Positions 25,188-34,497 of a DNA stretch of 64,000 nt are shown here, one piece after another. Both the position numbers and the translations under genes were made by a program. The notes beneath the pieces are model-generated. The model saw only the letters and a program-made list of their open reading frames with translations, had not been told where the DNA came from and did no database searches. How positions within the stretch are numbered: the stretch's first letter is position 1; every line of letters starts with the position of its first letter. Source of the DNA: Methanoculleus sp. 7T (GTDB taxonomy: Archaea; Halobacteriota; Methanomicrobia; Methanomicrobiales; Methanoculleaceae); the NCBI RefSeq assembly GCF_023195915.1, contig NZ_JALPRP010000001.1:1302001-1366000 (forward strand), written 5' to 3'.

Positions 25188-27086
25188 ATGGCAGCGGATA
25201 GAGAGATGCGGCCGTCCCCGTCGTTCCCGTTCACGATCTACCTCCTGATTGCCATCCTGCTCGCGATGACTCCTGTCGTCTGCCTGATCTCGGCCGTCGA
25301 TTACACTGAGGGCAGGGGCCAACTCGATGCTAACGCAGAAGCCTTTCAGAACCAGACCGAGACCGGCATTCTCCTCTCGATGCGCCTCGTTGATGCGGGC
25401 CTGAAACTCTTCGACGACACGTTAGACCGCCGGATGGAAGAGGGATTCGGCCCGGTCCTCGCCGAGTACGAACGCGCGGGAAGGGACCCCGCCGCCATGA
25501 ACCTCTCCCGTGTCCAACAAGAGCTCGGGGAGGAGTTCGAGATCTACATCATCAATGACTCGGGCGTCATCGAGTACACCACCTACCTGCCGGACCTCGG
25601 CCTTGATTTCAGAGGAATCCCCTATTTTTACGACCGGATTACGGGGATCCGAACCGGGGACACGTTCACGGCCGACCGAGTCGTGATGGAGCATTCCACT
25701 GGGGAACTCAGGAAGTACGCCTACATGCCTTCCCCCGACCATCGCTACCTCTTCGAGCTTGGGCTTGCGGCGTCGGAGTTCAAGCAGTCCCGGGCAGGAC
25801 TGAATTACCAAGCCGCCGCTGAGGAACTGGTGGCCTTGAATCCGAACATCGAGGATCTCACGGTCTTTAACTGTCTTTGCGTACCGATCACCAATGAGAC
25901 CTATCCTGACGACGGCTGCCGCCTGTCCTTTGTCCAAGAGGCATACCGGGAGCGGACCACCCTTGAGGTGGAGAACGCTACCGCAGGTGAACAGACTCGG
26001 TATCTCTTCATCGATATGGCGGACCCCAGACACGCCTCGGATATGAGCCTGGTCGCCGTGTTGACGTACAACACGAGGGCCGCAGAAGAGAAACTCGCAG
26101 ATGTTATAGTCCAACATTTCAGGGTTCTCTTCGCCGTGTTCGTCCTCATCGGATGCTTGTCGGTCTTCGGTGTGTACTGCCTGACACGGCCGATACGCAC
26201 GCTTGTCGAGGACGTCGAGACCATCGCCCGGGGCGATCTGGGCCATCCCATACGGATGAGCAGGATTGAGGAGTTCGCTCACCTTGAGCGGAGCATCTCT
26301 GCGATGGTTGCATCTTTGGAGGGAACCATGCAGAAACTCCGGGAATCGGAGGAGACAGCCACCCGATACGGTCATACCCTTGAGGAGCAGGTCAGAGAAC
26401 AGACTGCCGACCTTGCAGAGTCCAATCGGATGGCAAATCTCTATCTGGACGTCATGGGCCACGACATCAACAACGCCAACAACGTCGCAAACCTCTACTC
26501 GGACCTCCTCCTCGCCGACCTTGAAGGAGAGCCCGAGGCGGAGTACGCCCGGAAGGCGAAGATGGGTCTTACAAGGAGTATCGAGATCATAAGAAGCGTC
26601 AACACCATCCGGGATATCCAGGAACGGACTCCCGCCTTCAGGGTGATGGATCTTGATCGGGCCATCAGGCACGAGATCGAGCACTTCCCGGGATTGGGCA
26701 TAGCATATGCCGGAACCGGAGTCACCGTCTTCGCCGACGACCTCTTGCCGGAGGTCTTTGCAAATCTGCTTGGAAACGCCGTCAAGTTCGGCGGGCCGGA
26801 CGCGGAGATAACCGTCCGGGTCGAGGAGCGCGGGGAAGAGGTCGTGGTCTCGGTCGAGGACACCGGGCCTGGGATCCCCGATACGGTGAAGACGCACCTC
26901 TTCAACAGGATGGTCCGGGGGGGCCACAGAGCTGCTGGAACCGGGCTCGGCCTCTACATCTGCCGCATGCTCGTCGAGCGTTACGGCGGCAGGATATGGG
27001 CGGACGACAGGGTTCCCGAAAAGCCGGAGTGCGGCGCGGCGATCCGGTTCACGCTGAGAAAAGCCGGGTCGGGGAGCGGCCCATGA
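25188..27086 (+). CDS. Membrane sensor histidine kinase, first of a tandem pair
   Basis: The 632-residue kinase has TM1 (about 13-36), an extracellular Cache-like sensor (37-305), TM2 (about 308-332), HAMP (333-385) and a short coiled coil. The H-box VMGHDINNANN follows (His425), then an HATPase domain with N-box LPEVFANLLGNAVKFGG, G1 VEDTGPGIPD and G2 AGTGLGLYICR. It would autophosphorylate on His in response to an external signal. No response regulator gene is adjacent. A TATA box at 25107-25115 and GGTTGAT before the ATG support the start. The sensor is nearly identical to part of the next gene. Confidence 0.92.
   Translation: MAADREMRPSPSFPFTIYLLIAILLAMTPVVCLISAVDYTEGRGQLDANAEAFQNQTETGILLSMRLVDAGLKLFDDTLDRRMEEGFGPVLAEYERAGRDPAAMNLSRVQQELGEEFEIYIINDSGVIEYTTYLPDLGLDFRGIPYFYDRITGIRTGDTFTADRVVMEHSTGELRKYAYMPSPDHRYLFELGLAASEFKQSRAGLNYQAAAEELVALNPNIEDLTVFNCLCVPITNETYPDDGCRLSFVQEAYRERTTLEVENATAGEQTRYLFIDMADPRHASDMSLVAVLTYNTRAAEEKLADVIVQHFRVLFAVFVLIGCLSVFGVYCLTRPIRTLVEDVETIARGDLGHPIRMSRIEEFAHLERSISAMVASLEGTMQKLRESEETATRYGHTLEEQVREQTADLAESNRMANLYLDVMGHDINNANNVANLYSDLLLADLEGEPEAEYARKAKMGLTRSIEIIRSVNTIRDIQERTPAFRVMDLDRAIRHEIEHFPGLGIAYAGTGVTVFADDLLPEVFANLLGNAVKFGGPDAEITVRVEERGEEVVVSVEDTGPGIPDTVKTHLFNRMVRGGHRAAGTGLGLYICRMLVERYGGRIWADDRVPEKPECGAAIRFTLRKAGSGSGP
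25392..25684 (+). repeat. Near-identical sensor-domain segment, copy 1
   Basis: This 293-bp segment matches 27284-27576 at a constant offset of 1892 bp without gaps, with only about ten differences seen by eye, while the flanks diverge strongly. Confidence 0.85.
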
Positions 27087-28987
27087 CGCCGACGGGCGGC
27101 AGCGGGGGAAAACTCCACCGGTTCAGCACGCTTCTGATGCTGGTCATGATCCTGATCACACTCCCGTTGATCGGGCTGATCTCGGTCCTGGACTACCGGC
27201 AGGTCGAGGAGAGGCTGGTCGCCGACGAAGACTTGCTCCGAGAACAGACGGAAAAGAGCGTTGTCCAGTCGATAACCCTTGTGGATGCGGGCCTGAAACT
27301 CTTCGACGACACGTTAGACCGCCGGATGGAAGAGGGATTCGGCCCGGTCCTCGCCGAGTACGAACGCGCGGGAAGGGACCCCGCCGCCATGAACCTCTCC
27401 CGTGTCCAACAAGAGCTCGGGGAGGGGTTCGACCTCTACATCATCAACGACTCGGGCGTCATCGAGTACACCACCTACCCGCCGGACCTCGGCCTTGACT
27501 TCAGAGGAATCCCCTATTTTTACGACCGGATTACGGGGATCCGAACCGGGGACACGTTCACGGCCGACCGAGTCGTGACGGAGCCGGCAGGCGGGCAGTT
27601 GCGGAAGTACGCCTACATGCCTTCCCCCGACCACCGCTACCTCTTCGAGCTCGGGCTCAACTGCACCGCACTCGAGGCCGAAAGGTATGACCCGCAGTAT
27701 CAGGCCCTCAAAGAAGACCTGATACGGCTGAATCCGGCGCTCGAAGGGATCCGGATCTTTGACTGTTACGGGAGGCTCATCAACGTGACCGAGTCGGAGA
27801 GCCCGAACGACCCCGACGCTATCAACCCCGTTGCCCGAGAAGTCTTTGAGGAGAAGCGGGATCGGACGCTGATAAATGCGGCTGCCGGGAAGGTCACCCG
27901 GTATATCGTCGTTGATCTCTCCGACCCTTACTATCCCTCGGATACGAGCCGGGTTGTCGAGTTGACCTACACCACCGTCCCCCTCGATACGCGGCTCGCC
28001 GGCATGCGGTTTAGCCATACCGCCCTCGCAGTCTTCGCAAGTCTGATCGTCTGCTGCATCGCGTTTCCGATCTCACGGCAGATCACCCGGCCGGTCCGGG
28101 AGATCGTCGACGACGTCAACAGGATCGCCGCAGGCGACCTCGACCACCGGATCCGAATCTCCACAGGAACGGAGTTTACCCTTCTTGAGGAGAGCATCGG
28201 TGCCATGGTTGATTCTCTCAAAGATAATATCGGACGCCTCCGCGAATCGGAGGAGACCGCACGGCAGTACAACGCTCGCCTCGAAGCCTTGGTCAGGGAG
28301 CGGACCGCCGAACTCGAAGATGCAAACCGGGTGGCAAACCTCTACCTTGACATCATGATCCACGACATCAACAACGCCAACACCATCGCCATCGGGTACA
28401 CACGGTTCCTCGTCGATGCGCTCGATGGAGAGCGGCGAGAGGAGGCTGAGAAGATGCTCTCTCGGCTTGAGCAGAGTTCGGAGATCATCGGCCGCGTCGT
28501 CACTCTCAGAAGGGCCCAAGAGAGTGGGGCAGCCCTGACGCGGGTGGATCTCGACCGGGTGATCCGGGCGCAGGCGGCAACCCTCCCTGCTCTCTCGATC
28601 CGATACGAGGGGCGCCCCGTCGCGGTCCTCGCCGATGATCTTCTCCCTGAAGTCTTTGCGAACCTGCTTGGTAACGCCGGGAAGTTCGGGGGGCCGGATG
28701 TGGAGATAACTGTCCGGGTCGAGGAGCGCGGGAAGGAAGTGGTGGTCTCGGTCGAGGACACCGGGCCTGGGATCCCCGACGCGATGAAGGTTCAACTCTT
28801 CAACCGTTTCCAGAGGGGGGAGAGCATGATGACCGGAGCAGGGCTTGGGCTCTATATCTGCCGCATGCTCGTCGAGCGCTACGGTGGGAGGATATGGATG
28901 GAGGATCGGGTGGAGGGCCGACCGGAGTGCGGTGCGGCGATCAGGTTCACGCTCCTCGCGGGGGAACCCGGAGAGGGTAGCAAGTAG
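27083..28987 (+). CDS. Membrane sensor histidine kinase, second of a tandem pair
   Basis: The 634-residue protein has the same layout as its upstream neighbour: TM1 (about 13-36), Cache-like sensor, TM2 near 305-328, HAMP, coiled coil, H-box IMIHDINNANT (His427), N-box, G1 and G2 (GAGLGLYICR). ATG 27083 overlaps the stop of the first kinase (ATGA), which fixes the start and implies translational coupling. The sensor block and the ATPase end are almost the same as in copy 1. The distal sensor (about residues 195-300) and the H-box helix differ, so the two may sense different ligands or form heterodimers. Confidence 0.92.
   Translation: MTPTGGSGGKLHRFSTLLMLVMILITLPLIGLISVLDYRQVEERLVADEDLLREQTEKSVVQSITLVDAGLKLFDDTLDRRMEEGFGPVLAEYERAGRDPAAMNLSRVQQELGEGFDLYIINDSGVIEYTTYPPDLGLDFRGIPYFYDRITGIRTGDTFTADRVVTEPAGGQLRKYAYMPSPDHRYLFELGLNCTALEAERYDPQYQALKEDLIRLNPALEGIRIFDCYGRLINVTESESPNDPDAINPVAREVFEEKRDRTLINAAAGKVTRYIVVDLSDPYYPSDTSRVVELTYTTVPLDTRLAGMRFSHTALAVFASLIVCCIAFPISRQITRPVREIVDDVNRIAAGDLDHRIRISTGTEFTLLEESIGAMVDSLKDNIGRLRESEETARQYNARLEALVRERTAELEDANRVANLYLDIMIHDINNANTIAIGYTRFLVDALDGERREEAEKMLSRLEQSSEIIGRVVTLRRAQESGAALTRVDLDRVIRAQAATLPALSIRYEGRPVAVLADDLLPEVFANLLGNAGKFGGPDVEITVRVEERGKEVVVSVEDTGPGIPDAMKVQLFNRFQRGESMMTGAGLGLYICRMLVERYGGRIWMEDRVEGRPECGAAIRFTLLAGEPGEGSK
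27284..27576 (+). repeat. Near-identical sensor-domain segment, copy 2
   Basis: Partner of 25392-25684, encoding the membrane-proximal part of the Cache-like sensor. Confidence 0.85.
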
Positions 28988-29001
28988 AGGCCGGTGGGCC
29001 T

Positions 29002-29196
29002 TTACTCGACGATCTCCTGCACCCGCCCGACCTGTCCGTCCCGGAGCCGGACCTTGATCCCGTGAGGGTGAAAGGACGAGTTTGTCAGGATCTCGGCGAC
29101 AACGCCCCGGGTGCGTCTCCCGGTCCGCTGGTCTTTCTTGAGCACGATATCCACCGTCATGCCGGGGTGGATGGCGGCCCGGTTCTGTCCGTTCAT
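29002..29196 (-). CDS. YwbE family protein (DUF2196)
   Basis: This 64-residue protein has the YwbE signature: IHPGMTVDIVLKKDQRTG, followed by GVVAEILTNSSFHPHGIKVR and VGRVQEI. It is a small basic beta-barrel-like protein with an unproven role, perhaps RNA or ribosome binding. It lies 25 bp downstream of lysS on the same strand, so it is probably co-transcribed. Confidence 0.88.
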   Translation of the reverse strand: MNGQNRAAIHPGMTVDIVLKKDQRTGRRTRGVVAEILTNSSFHPHGIKVRLRDGQVGRVQEIVE

Positions 29197-29221
29197 GGTC
29201 CTCGTAAAAATATGGGTTGGA

Positions 29222-30748
29222 TCACTCTTCCACGCTATTGTCGTCGGGTTCTGCCCCGTTCGGGCCCGTGACAGGAGTTCTCATCTGGGGGAAGAGGAGC
29301 ACTTCCTTGATGGAGTCCTTGCCGGTGAGGAGCATCACTAGGCGGTCGATGCCGATGCCGACGCCGCCCGTCGGGGGCATCCCGTAGCCGAGAGCGTTGA
29401 TGAAGTCGTAGTCGATCATCTGCGCCTCAAGGTCGCCCCGGCGGCGTTTGGCGTCCTGGAGTTCGAGCCGGGCCTTCTGGTCGAGCGGGTCGTTCAGTTC
29501 CGAGAAGCCGTTTGCCATCTCCATCCCGGCGATGAAGAGTTCGAACCGCTCCGTCAACCCCTCCTTCTCCCGGTGCTTCTTTGCGAGCGGCGAGTTCTCG
29601 ATCGGGAAGTCGTAGATGAACGTCGGTTGGATGAGTTGCTTCTCGCCGAAGTGCTCAAAGAAGAGCACCAGGAACTCGCCCCACGTCGTGGCGCTCTCGT
29701 AGTCTTCGACGTTGTGTTCCTGTGCGAACGCGCGGAGTTCCTCGACGGTGTGGGCCCGGACGTCGATGCCGGCGTACTCCTGCACCGCCTCCTCCATGGT
29801 AAGGCGGCGCCAAGGGCGCGTAACGTCGAGTTCGTGCCCCGCGAACGAGAGTATGGAGTTTCCGTGTACCTCCTGCGCCAGGAACGATATAATCTCCTCG
29901 GTGAGATCCATCATATCGTTGTAGTCCTGGTAGGCTTCGTAGATCTCCACCATAGAGAACTCGGGGTTATGGTTGGTGTCGATGTCCTCGTTCCTGAAGT
30001 TCTTCGCGATCTCAAAGACCTTCTCGAAACCGCCGACGACGAGGCGCTTGAGGTAGAGTTCCGGCGCAATACGGAGGTAGAGTTTCTGGTCGAGGGCGTT
30101 GTGGTGGGTGGTGAACGGCCGGGCGTTCGCGCCGCCGTAGATCGGCTGCAGGGTGGGCGTCTCGAACTCGAGGTAGTCCCGCTCGAAGAGGAACTGCCGC
30201 AGGAGCGATATGATCCTGCTCCGGGTCCGGAACGTCTCGCGGCTCTCCTCGTTCATGATCAGGTCGAGGTAGCGCTGCCGATAGCGGGTCTCGACGTTCT
30301 TGAGCCCGTGGAACTTCTCCGGGAGCGGGCAGACCGACTTCGTCAGGAGTTCGAACCGGTCGACCCAGATGGTGATCTCGCCCATCTTCGTCCTGAAGAC
30401 ATGGCCGACGACGCCGATGATGTCTCCTGCGTCGACATACTGCTTGAAGACGTCGAACTGCTCCTCGCCGAGGTCGTTCTTCCGGAGGTAGAGTTGTATT
30501 CTTCCTCCCGAGTCTCCCATGTCGGCGAAGATCGTCTTGCCGTGCTGGCGGACGACGTAGATTCTGCCCGCGGTGCTGACTTCTTCAGCGCTCTTCTCGT
30601 GCCCGATTGCGGAGAACCGCTCCTTGATCTCCTCGACGGTATCCTTGCGCTCGAAGGTGTAGGGGTATACCGTCACCCCGCGCTCGCGCAGATCTTGTAT
30701 CTTATCGATCTTTGTCGTATCAAAACAGAGATGATCCGTATCGCTCAT
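29222..30748 (-). CDS. lysS: Lysyl-tRNA synthetase, class II
   Basis: LysS charges tRNA-Lys. The 508-residue protein is the class II (bacterial/eukaryotic) type: an N-terminal OB anticodon-binding domain (about 60-160), then motif 2 FRNEDIDTNHNPEFSMVE and motif 3 PPTGGVGIGIDRLVMLLT. Many euryarchaea use the unrelated class I enzyme instead, so this form may derive from transfer. A TATA-like box on the minus strand near 30847-30855 gives a leader of about 75 nt. It is followed by ywbE. Confidence 0.96.
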   Translation of the reverse strand: MSDTDHLCFDTTKIDKIQDLRERGVTVYPYTFERKDTVEEIKERFSAIGHEKSAEEVSTAGRIYVVRQHGKTIFADMGDSGGRIQLYLRKNDLGEEQFDVFKQYVDAGDIIGVVGHVFRTKMGEITIWVDRFELLTKSVCPLPEKFHGLKNVETRYRQRYLDLIMNEESRETFRTRSRIISLLRQFLFERDYLEFETPTLQPIYGGANARPFTTHHNALDQKLYLRIAPELYLKRLVVGGFEKVFEIAKNFRNEDIDTNHNPEFSMVEIYEAYQDYNDMMDLTEEIISFLAQEVHGNSILSFAGHELDVTRPWRRLTMEEAVQEYAGIDVRAHTVEELRAFAQEHNVEDYESATTWGEFLVLFFEHFGEKQLIQPTFIYDFPIENSPLAKKHREKEGLTERFELFIAGMEMANGFSELNDPLDQKARLELQDAKRRRGDLEAQMIDYDFINALGYGMPPTGGVGIGIDRLVMLLTGKDSIKEVLLFPQMRTPVTGPNGAEPDDNSVEE

Positions 30749-31027
30749 AGTGTAACCGCTCCATTAGTCTTGCAGCCGGATTCAATGCTCCAAACCGGAG
30801 TTCGCCGCTTTTCCGGGGATACAGGGCCGCATTCTCATTGGTAAATCCTATATACACTTCCCCTCCGATGCTCTTAACCTTTGAGGAGGATGAGGCGGGA
30901 CGTTATGAGCGGGCGGAGGAGACGCCACCCCCTGTGTGGTTGTCGTGGTTGCACCAGGGGTACTCCCAGAACGAATCGGACGGAAGGGTGCCGGCCTCCC
31001 GGTCGGGCCGGCGGGGGTTCAGCTGCC
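30749..31027. other. Spacer with lysS promoter and a hairpin
   Basis: The spacer carries a TATA-like box near 30847-30855 and a 6-bp GC-rich hairpin CCGGCC/GGCCGG (30991-30996/31006-31011) that may end the lipoprotein transcript. Nothing else is recognised. Confidence 0.35.
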
Positions 31028-31633
31028 CTATCCCTCTACGGCCTGGAGCCACTCTTTCCCGTATGAGGGGTAGAGGTAGAAGATCGCCGTTTCGTTATAG
31101 ACCATCAGCAGTCTCTCGTTGTGGTGATCGAAGACAGAGAACGCAGAGAACTGATACGTCCAGTTCTGGTGGTAGTCCTCCGGCCCCCCTTCCCATTCCG
31201 GAACGTTGCAGTACCCTCTGCCGGCCCGTCTCTGTTCGTCCACTTCGATGAAGAACGACGGCGACGGTTCATCGCGCCGGAACTCCACGTCGACATATGT
31301 CCTGGCCGGGTCGACCGAGCGGAGCTTCGCGAAGCCCGTCCTGACCGAGGCGATCTTCCACCCGTTTTCAAGCAGGACTCCTGCCCGCTGGTCGGCAAGG
31401 AGGATCTCGATCACCTCCGTGGTGTTGGCATCGAAACTCCTCACCGGGATCTCGGAAGTGTTGATCGGGATCGAGACGTTCCCTCGCTCGTAGATGAAGA
31501 CTGGTGCGGGGGTGACGTTTTCCGTTGCATTCGTCTCCGGGGCGTCGGTGCATCCGGCCCCGAACGCCAGGAGCAGCAGCGCAAGGGAAAGGATAAGTGT
31601 GGCTTGCGCCTGCCTTCCAATGTTTCTGTTCAT
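31028..31633 (-). CDS. Secreted lipoprotein, paralogue 1
   Basis: This is a 201-residue lipoprotein: basic head, hydrophobic core and lipobox LLLAFGAGC, then a Thr/Asn/Pro linker. The globular part shares YERGNVSIPINTSEIPV, ADQR-GVLLENGW and NETAIFYLYPSYG with the next gene. I recognise no enzyme family. ATG 31633 is chosen because AGGAGGAAAA precedes it at good spacing; an in-frame ATG at 31756 would overlap the neighbouring gene. Secreted by the Sec pathway (inference). Confidence 0.8.
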   Translation of the reverse strand: MNRNIGRQAQATLILSLALLLLAFGAGCTDAPETNATENVTPAPVFIYERGNVSIPINTSEIPVRSFDANTTEVIEILLADQRAGVLLENGWKIASVRTGFAKLRSVDPARTYVDVEFRRDEPSPSFFIEVDEQRRAGRGYCNVPEWEGGPEDYHQNWTYQFSAFSVFDHHNERLLMVYNETAIFYLYPSYGKEWLQAVEG

Positions 31634-31743
31634 TTTTCCTCCTATGGTGATTCCGGCATCCCGTGGTTTTTCGGATCGCCCTTCCCTACCTCTTTCATAT
31701 CGCCCTGTTCCGTACGAGAGGGAAGAGGTCCGCCGGTTCCGCT

Positions 31744-32340
31744 TCAGGGACCCCATACATGCGCGTCTCCGTATGAGGGGTAGAGGTAGAAGATCGTCGT
31801 TTTGTTATAGACCATCATCACCCTCTCGCCGTGATCGATGACCTCAAACAGGTTCATGTACGGGTTTACCGATTGATAGTAGTCCACCTCCTCTGAGAGG
31901 GGTCCTGTGTCGAGCCATGGGCGTCCCCCCCAGAACGGGGCGCTGCAGCGCCCTCTGCCGGCACGCTTCTCCTCTTCGTCTACTTCGATGAAGAACGACA
32001 GCGGCAGTTCATCGTTCCTGAACTCCACATCGATATGCTTCTGGTCCGGGTCCTTTTCCTCAAAGCCCGTCCTGATCGAAGTGATGTTCCACCCGTTTTC
32101 AAGCAAGACCCCGGAGCGCTGGTCGGCGAGGGCAATCTCGATCACCTCCGTGACGTTGACGTCGAAACTCTTGACCGGGATCTCGGAAGTGTTGATCGGG
32201 ATCGAAACGTTCCCTCGCTCGTAGTGGAGAATCTGGGCGGAGGTGGCGTTCTTCGACGTATCGGAGGCCCCAAGATCGGTGCATCCGGCCCCGAACGCCA
32301 GGAGCAGCAGCGCAAAAAGGAGTATGGAGGGGTGTTTCAT
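31744..32340 (-). CDS. Secreted lipoprotein, paralogue 2
   Basis: The 198-residue lipoprotein has lipobox LLLAFGAGC and is about half identical to paralogue 1, including YERGNVSIPINTSEIPVKSF and the end NKTTIFYLYPSYG. The two are tandem duplicates 110 bp apart on the same strand. Function is unknown; both probably sit on the outer face of the membrane. The start is supported by GAGGCGG upstream. Confidence 0.8.
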   Translation of the reverse strand: MKHPSILLFALLLLAFGAGCTDLGASDTSKNATSAQILHYERGNVSIPINTSEIPVKSFDVNVTEVIEIALADQRSGVLLENGWNITSIRTGFEEKDPDQKHIDVEFRNDELPLSFFIEVDEEEKRAGRGRCSAPFWGGRPWLDTGPLSEEVDYYQSVNPYMNLFEVIDHGERVMMVYNKTTIFYLYPSYGDAHVWGP

Positions 32341-32353
32341 CAGACCGCCTCTA

Positions 32354-33499
32354 TCAGTTGTAGGTATGGAGCCGCACCTGTGATGGGTTCTGGATGATCT
32401 CCACCCAGCAGTATTGCATGATCTCGCGTGGGAAGTTGCTTGAGTAACATGGTTCCAGATCGATGTTCATGGGCGTCCCATAACTCTTGTACTCCATGTC
32501 GTAGAAGAGCGTATCGCCTGGTACATCGGTGTTATCCTCGATATTCCAGGCTTCAAGGACGCAGGCAACACGGTACCCAACCTCTGGCTGTATGCAGTCC
32601 GTCGACAGCGAACTGTACTGGCCTGTTGTATGGTCGTAAATCGTGATTGACCAGAGCTTGAGATCGTTAGCCCAGTAGATACGCCCCCTCATCGTATGCC
32701 CGGTGGCGGTGTCGAACAGGGGCCCGTAATAACTATCATCGCCATTCGTATGACATGCCCAAGCCTGTCCCTCCCATTGATGGGTGGATCCGCTGTAGCC
32801 CAGCACCGGTTGCAACAGGTATGTCTTTGACCCGGTAGTATTCTCTATGCCGTTAAAGAGGTAGATCTTCTGATAACTCTCAAGTGAAGGCGGGCTGGAC
32901 GGAACCCTCCAGTATGCCGTGTACTCGGTGATTTCAGAGTCCGGCATATCTTCCGCTGACTCTACCCAGTCATTACCTAACCTCCCTTCTAGCGCCGCCA
33001 CATTTTGACCGGAGGCTGTGGTTTCGTCAATAACGGTCAGGATCAGTTCGCCGGCGGCGTCAAGGACGAAGGTCTGATCTCCACGGTGGTACACCCTTGA
33101 ATCGTTCGGAAGTTGGTGCAGTCGGGTACAGGATTTTTCGACACCTGCCGGTGTGGGCATTTTTCCCGATTTCTCGTCACTGATTGAGAGCAATTGGTTT
33201 CCATCTTTGTCGAATACCCGAGTGATCCCGTCGGCTGCGTGGACAACGATCGAACCGAACGGTATCCCACCCTCTGTCTTACCGTCCATGATTCGCTGCT
33301 CCGACTGGGGGCTTAACGCCTCGAAGATGGCTATCGTCTCAATTGATGAGTCGATACTCAATTGAGGAGGGGAGTATTGATCAAAATCGATTTCAGCGCC
33401 TTCGTTTTCGATTGCGCTTGCAATAGGCATAATCCCTGCGCTCACTAGCAACACCGCTAGGAGCAGAGGGAGTGCCTGCCTTTCAATTTTCCTGTTCAT
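32354..33499 (-). CDS. Secreted protein of unknown function
   Basis: The 381-residue protein starts with a Sec-type signal peptide (MNRKIERQALPLLLAVLLVS, cleavage probably after ASA near residue 29). The C-terminal half (about 180-381) has aromatic beta-strand blocks such as EYTAYWRVPSSPPS, KIYLFNGIENT, YLLQPVLGYSG and QAWACHTNGDD, suggesting a beta-sandwich extracellular domain. I do not recognise a catalytic site. ATG 33499 follows GGAGG at 7 nt. Base composition is less GC-rich than neighbouring genes, which hints at transfer. Its promoter, leader and signal peptide are duplicated at 35.5 kb. Confidence 0.75.
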   Translation of the reverse strand: MNRKIERQALPLLLAVLLVSAGIMPIASAIENEGAEIDFDQYSPPQLSIDSSIETIAIFEALSPQSEQRIMDGKTEGGIPFGSIVVHAADGITRVFDKDGNQLLSISDEKSGKMPTPAGVEKSCTRLHQLPNDSRVYHRGDQTFVLDAAGELILTVIDETTASGQNVAALEGRLGNDWVESAEDMPDSEITEYTAYWRVPSSPPSLESYQKIYLFNGIENTTGSKTYLLQPVLGYSGSTHQWEGQAWACHTNGDDSYYGPLFDTATGHTMRGRIYWANDLKLWSITIYDHTTGQYSSLSTDCIQPEVGYRVACVLEAWNIEDNTDVPGDTLFYDMEYKSYGTPMNIDLEPCYSSNFPREIMQYCWVEIIQNPSQVRLHTYN

Positions 33500-33785
33500 T
33501 GGTTTTCCTCCGATAGTACCCCGGAGGCAGGTGAAGCATATCTTCAAGTACACAGAGTGCGTACATCCCTTTGCCTCCGGGCATGCGGGACGTTCACCCA
33601 TCCGGCTCGCTCCTGGTCGGGTGGACCCCCGCGCTTTGGGATACCGGAGCCGGTATCCACGCATGAGAGCTCAACGTTCTGCTATATACCTTTTCTGTGC
33701 TGCGCGTCTACACGTCGAGTTCTCTCGATTGCTTTTCCATTGAACAATGGGTCCTACGGGCATGAAGGGGTGGCGCGCAGAACGA
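33461..33785 (-). repeat. Duplicated promoter/leader/signal-peptide cassette, copy A
   Basis: Copy A matches 35461-35787 at an offset of 2000 bp (2001 past one inserted base). It includes a TATA box (33681-33690), a predicted start near 33660, a 160-nt leader and the first codons. The leader contains a 9-bp palindrome (33639-33647/33650-33658) and a long-range 10-bp stem (33520-33529/33572-33581). Confidence 0.8.
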
Positions 33786-33804
33786 GCGGTGGGGCCAGCC
33801 CTCC

Positions 33805-34497
33805 TCATGGGACGATGGGAGGGGTTATCACCACGGTTCTCATCGGCTTGACGACCGCCTGCTCCGGCGGGCTGTACCGGAATATGTTCTCCGGGATTCC
33901 GGTGTTTTGAGTGACGTTGCGGTACTCCACCGTCATGACCGGCTTGCCTGTGGCGTTGAGGAATTCGGTACTCCTGAGAATCCACGAGTCCTTCTCAACC
34001 CCGGCGCGTACGGCGTAGACCGGATACCACCCGAGAACCGGGGCCTCCGCCATCTGCGTGTCGTTCACGACCTCAAGCGTGTAGATCGTCTCTCCATCCG
34101 TGGTCTTCACCCCGGATAGGGTACATTCATAGCGGGCGAGGAGGTCCCTGGTCAGATCGAGGGCGACGAGCGCGCCGCCTGTCTCGCTTTCATCGGCCGA
34201 ATGTGTAGTTCAGGGACTGAGCGGAGGCATAGAGGACGTTCCCGGTAGCATTGACGTAGTGCCATTGCGTTTCACCATCGAAAACAACGAGGTCTCCCGT
34301 TTTTGTAGGGCGTCCAGAATCAGTGGAACGTTCGTCAAGGTAGTGAACACGGAACCGATTCGGCTTCTTAAACCAGACCTCTTGGAGGAGCGTCCCGCGA
34401 TCCGATATGATCGTCACCGTCGCAGAGAAATCCTGCCTTGAGTCGTAGGTCTCGACGAACTTCACCGCAACCTCCGGTGCGGGGGGAGGGGGACACC
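33805..34497 (-). pseudogene. LolA/RseB-like lipoprotein-sorting domain gene, frameshifted and 5'-truncated
   Basis: Two open segments in different frames join into one LolA/DUF4367-type domain. The first (34497 to 34190) reads KFVETYDSRQDFSATVTI, WFKKPNRFRVHY and FDGETQWHYVNATGNVLY. The second reads ALVALDLTRDLLARYECTL, then TIYTLEVVNDTQ and ILRSTEFLNATGKPV. The frame breaks near 34190, consistent with one lost base. The expected signal peptide is missing: upstream sequence is the palindromic repeat block at 34490-34745. A sequencing error could explain the shift but not the missing 5' end. Confidence 0.65.
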
